Source of the DNA: an uncultured Rothia sp.
GTDB lineage: Bacteria > Actinomycetota > Actinomycetes > Actinomycetales > Micrococcaceae
Assembly (NCBI GenBank): GCA_937935205.1
Contig: CALGXU010000224.1
Coordinates: 1-7,129 of the forward strand
Length of the DNA stretch: 7,129 bases
Direction: 5' to 3'
Shown: positions 6,281 through 7,129 of the stretch, piece after piece
Layout: the number at the start of each line of letters is the position of its first letter
How positions within the stretch are numbered: position 1 is the first letter of the stretch
Translations under genes and position numbers: made by a program
Notes under the pieces: generated by a model
Database searches by the model: none
Told to the model about the DNA's origin: nothing
Seen by the model: only the letters and a program-made list of their open reading frames with translations

Positions 6281-6320
6281 TTCGCCCCCGCTATTTGCAG
6301 ATGCAGATAGCGGGGGCGAG
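6281..6320 (+). terminator. Long 18-bp hairpin, main terminator of gene 3
   Basis: Bases 6281-6298 pair with 6303-6320 across a 4-nt AGAT loop, including a very GC-rich CGCCCCCGC/GCGGGGGCG section and G-U wobbles at both ends of the stem. No T tract follows on either strand, which is common for actinobacterial terminators. There is no minus-strand gene in view, so it most likely ends the gene 3 transcript. Confidence 0.65.
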
Positions 6321-6339
6321 TCGTGCGTTCAGGGTGTTC

Positions 6340-6440
6340 AAAAAAACTCTACCCTCGCGTGAATAAACCTTAAGGTTCGTGATAGGGTTGAAATAACCGA
6401 TAAATAGATGCGAGCTATTGTCAGGTCTTCACCACCTGAA
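6340..6440 (+). promoter_or_regulatory. Promoter/operator region of gene 4
   Basis: This stretch lies between the gene 3 terminator and gene 4 and is comparatively AT-rich. It opens with a run of seven A (6340-6346) that could be an UP-type element. A 12-bp perfect palindrome AACCTTAAGGTT occupies 6366-6377. TAGGGT (6383-6388) fits a TAnnnT -10, which would put the palindrome in the promoter spacer; TTGAAA (6388-6393) is a possible -35 without a good partner. GGTT/AACC (6386-6389, 6395-6398) and TCAGGT/ACCTGA (6421-6426, 6434-6439) are further small inverted repeats. Which boxes are used cannot be settled by eye. Confidence 0.35.
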
Positions 6441-6557
6441 ATACGAAGCGGAGCATGGTACGACGAATCCGGGTGTATGACGCTCCCGAAAGGCTCCCTG
6501 AGGTACATGAAGAACGAGCAGTAGCGCGCACATTTCCACCACGAAAAGACGCATTGC

Positions 6558-7129
6558 ATGAGTATTTATTCAGCGAAGCACCGTATTGTCACCGCAACCA
6601 TTTTGGTTGCGGGGCTTCAGTGCGGGCTTGTTGTACCCTCCGTCGCTGCGGAAGCCCCCGTCACGACGCACTCTGCCGTGCAAAAAGCCGCCACCTTGAA
6701 CGCGGATGAGACTGAAGGCAACCAAGAGACGCAGGGCGCAGCCTCCGCAATCATCATGAAGGCGCAGCTGAGGGACGGCGGCTATCTTCTACGTTGGACG
6801 GGCTTCCCCGAAGATCTGGAGGCCTCCAGCATCCTGGTTGACGTGAACTTCTACACCCCGTCCGGTGAGTATGGTGGCTCCGTGCTGGAAAGCCCGACTG
6901 TAACTGAGGGGACTAAGGAAGGGGAATTTCACCTCCTGATGAGCCCGGCAACGGACTCTAACGTCGTGTACGTCATCGTTCTGGAAGATACCGTGCACGG
7001 TGTCTCCTACGAATTTTTTGTGACCGAGCAGGGCAGTCGCCTGGTTGAGGCCGCTGACCCGCGCAACGGTAAGGCAAAGCCCACCGAACCGCCAGTCGAC
7101 ATTGAGCGTGAAGAAGCAGAAACCGCTGA
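6558..7129 (+). CDS. Secreted surface protein, 3' end outside window (gene 4)
   Basis: ATG 6558 opens a frame that stays open to the last base (190 codons plus two bases). The terminal TGA at 7127-7129 is out of frame, so the gene continues beyond the window. An in-frame TAG at 6522 with no start codon after it makes 6558 the first possible start; the ribosome-binding site is weak. Residues 1-31 or 1-33 are a signal peptide (VAA or AEA cleavage). Cys22 lies in its hydrophobic core but GLQC is not a lipobox. After an acidic, Gln/Thr-rich spacer, residues about 64-165 form one beta-rich domain resembling the first domains of genes 2 and 3 (hydrophobic strand YLLRWTGF at 76-83, then GEF and a Tyr-containing strand). 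A Pro/Glu-rich linker begins at about 170. By analogy the unseen part should hold a second domain, stalk and membrane anchor. Function unknown. Confidence 0.85.
   Translation, partial: MSIYSAKHRIVTATILVAGLQCGLVVPSVAAEAPVTTHSAVQKAATLNADETEGNQETQGAASAIIMKAQLRDGGYLLRWTGFPEDLEASSILVDVNFYTPSGEYGGSVLESPTVTEGTKEGEFHLLMSPATDSNVVYVIVLEDTVHGVSYEFFVTEQGSRLVEAADPRNGKAKPTEPPVDIEREEAETA
6592..6612 (+). other. Perfect 9-bp hairpin in the gene 4 signal-peptide coding region
   Basis: CCGCAACCA (6592-6600) pairs perfectly with TGGTTGCGG (6604-6612) around a TTT loop, 34 nt after ATG 6558. It is the strongest of the three early intragenic hairpins in this window. No T tract follows, so translational or mRNA-stability effects are more likely than termination. 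Confidence 0.5.

Noticed and set aside
6618..6626. Possible lipoprotein signal in gene 4 (Cys22)
   Set aside because: The residues before Cys are G-L-Q, which do not fit a lipobox; a normal signal-peptidase site (VAA/AEA) follows.
6455..6709. 84-codon plus-strand frame overlapping the start of gene 4
   Set aside because: GGAG is only 1 nt from its ATG, and the second half reads gene 4 out of frame with a Cys/Arg/His-rich translation.
1..7129. tRNA, rRNA, CRISPR array, insertion sequence or prophage elements
   Set aside because: No cloverleaf, rRNA-like sequence, spaced direct-repeat array, transposase or terminal inverted repeats were found on reading through.

Overview
The window reads as a stretch of a moderately GC-rich actinobacterial chromosome. 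Evidence for this is C/G-ending codons, GTG/TTG start options, Ala-rich secreted proteins, and a LAxTG-type sorting signal of the kind used by actinobacterial class E sortases. A Micrococcaceae member such as an oral Rothia is my best guess, from general resemblance only.

Layout, all on the + strand. (1) The 3' part of a large surface-protein gene (1-1748), with three Ig-like repeats, a Gln/Lys-rich wall-spanning region and a C-terminal LAATG sorting signal. It is followed by a strong intrinsic terminator (1789-1845). (2) A clear sigma70-like promoter (1835-1863), an operator-like inverted-repeat region, and a roughly 170-nt leader. The leader contains four back-to-back hairpins and a possible 37-codon upstream ORF ending at the start of the next gene. 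(3) A complete gene for a secreted, membrane-anchored protein of about 601 residues (2044-3849), with two Ig-like domains and a Ser/Ala/Pro stalk. (4) A 525-bp intergenic region: first a T/G-rich, adenine-poor block with a 16-bp tandem repeat, then an AT-rich promoter-like block. (5) A second complete gene for a secreted, membrane-anchored protein of 614 residues (4375-6219), again with two Ig-like domains. (6) An intergenic region with a long terminator hairpin, a 12-bp perfect palindrome and small hairpins. (7) The 5' end of a fourth gene (6558-7129, open at the window edge), encoding a signal peptide and one Ig-like domain.

The four products look like diverged paralogues, so the window is part of a tandem array of cell-surface proteins probably extending beyond both edges. 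The modules recur: signal peptide, roughly 110-residue beta-rich domains with a PGS/L/G/Y landmark, acidic or helical linkers, Ala/Ser/Gln-rich stalk, hydrophobic segment and basic tail. Only gene 1 has a recognisable sortase motif; genes 2 and 3 have degenerate pentapeptides (LPEGT, VAQHG) at the same place. This suggests one wall-linked and two membrane-retained members. Each visible 5' end also has a perfect hairpin inside the signal-peptide coding region. I cannot assign a biochemical function; adhesion, host-surface or ligand binding are plausible but unproven.
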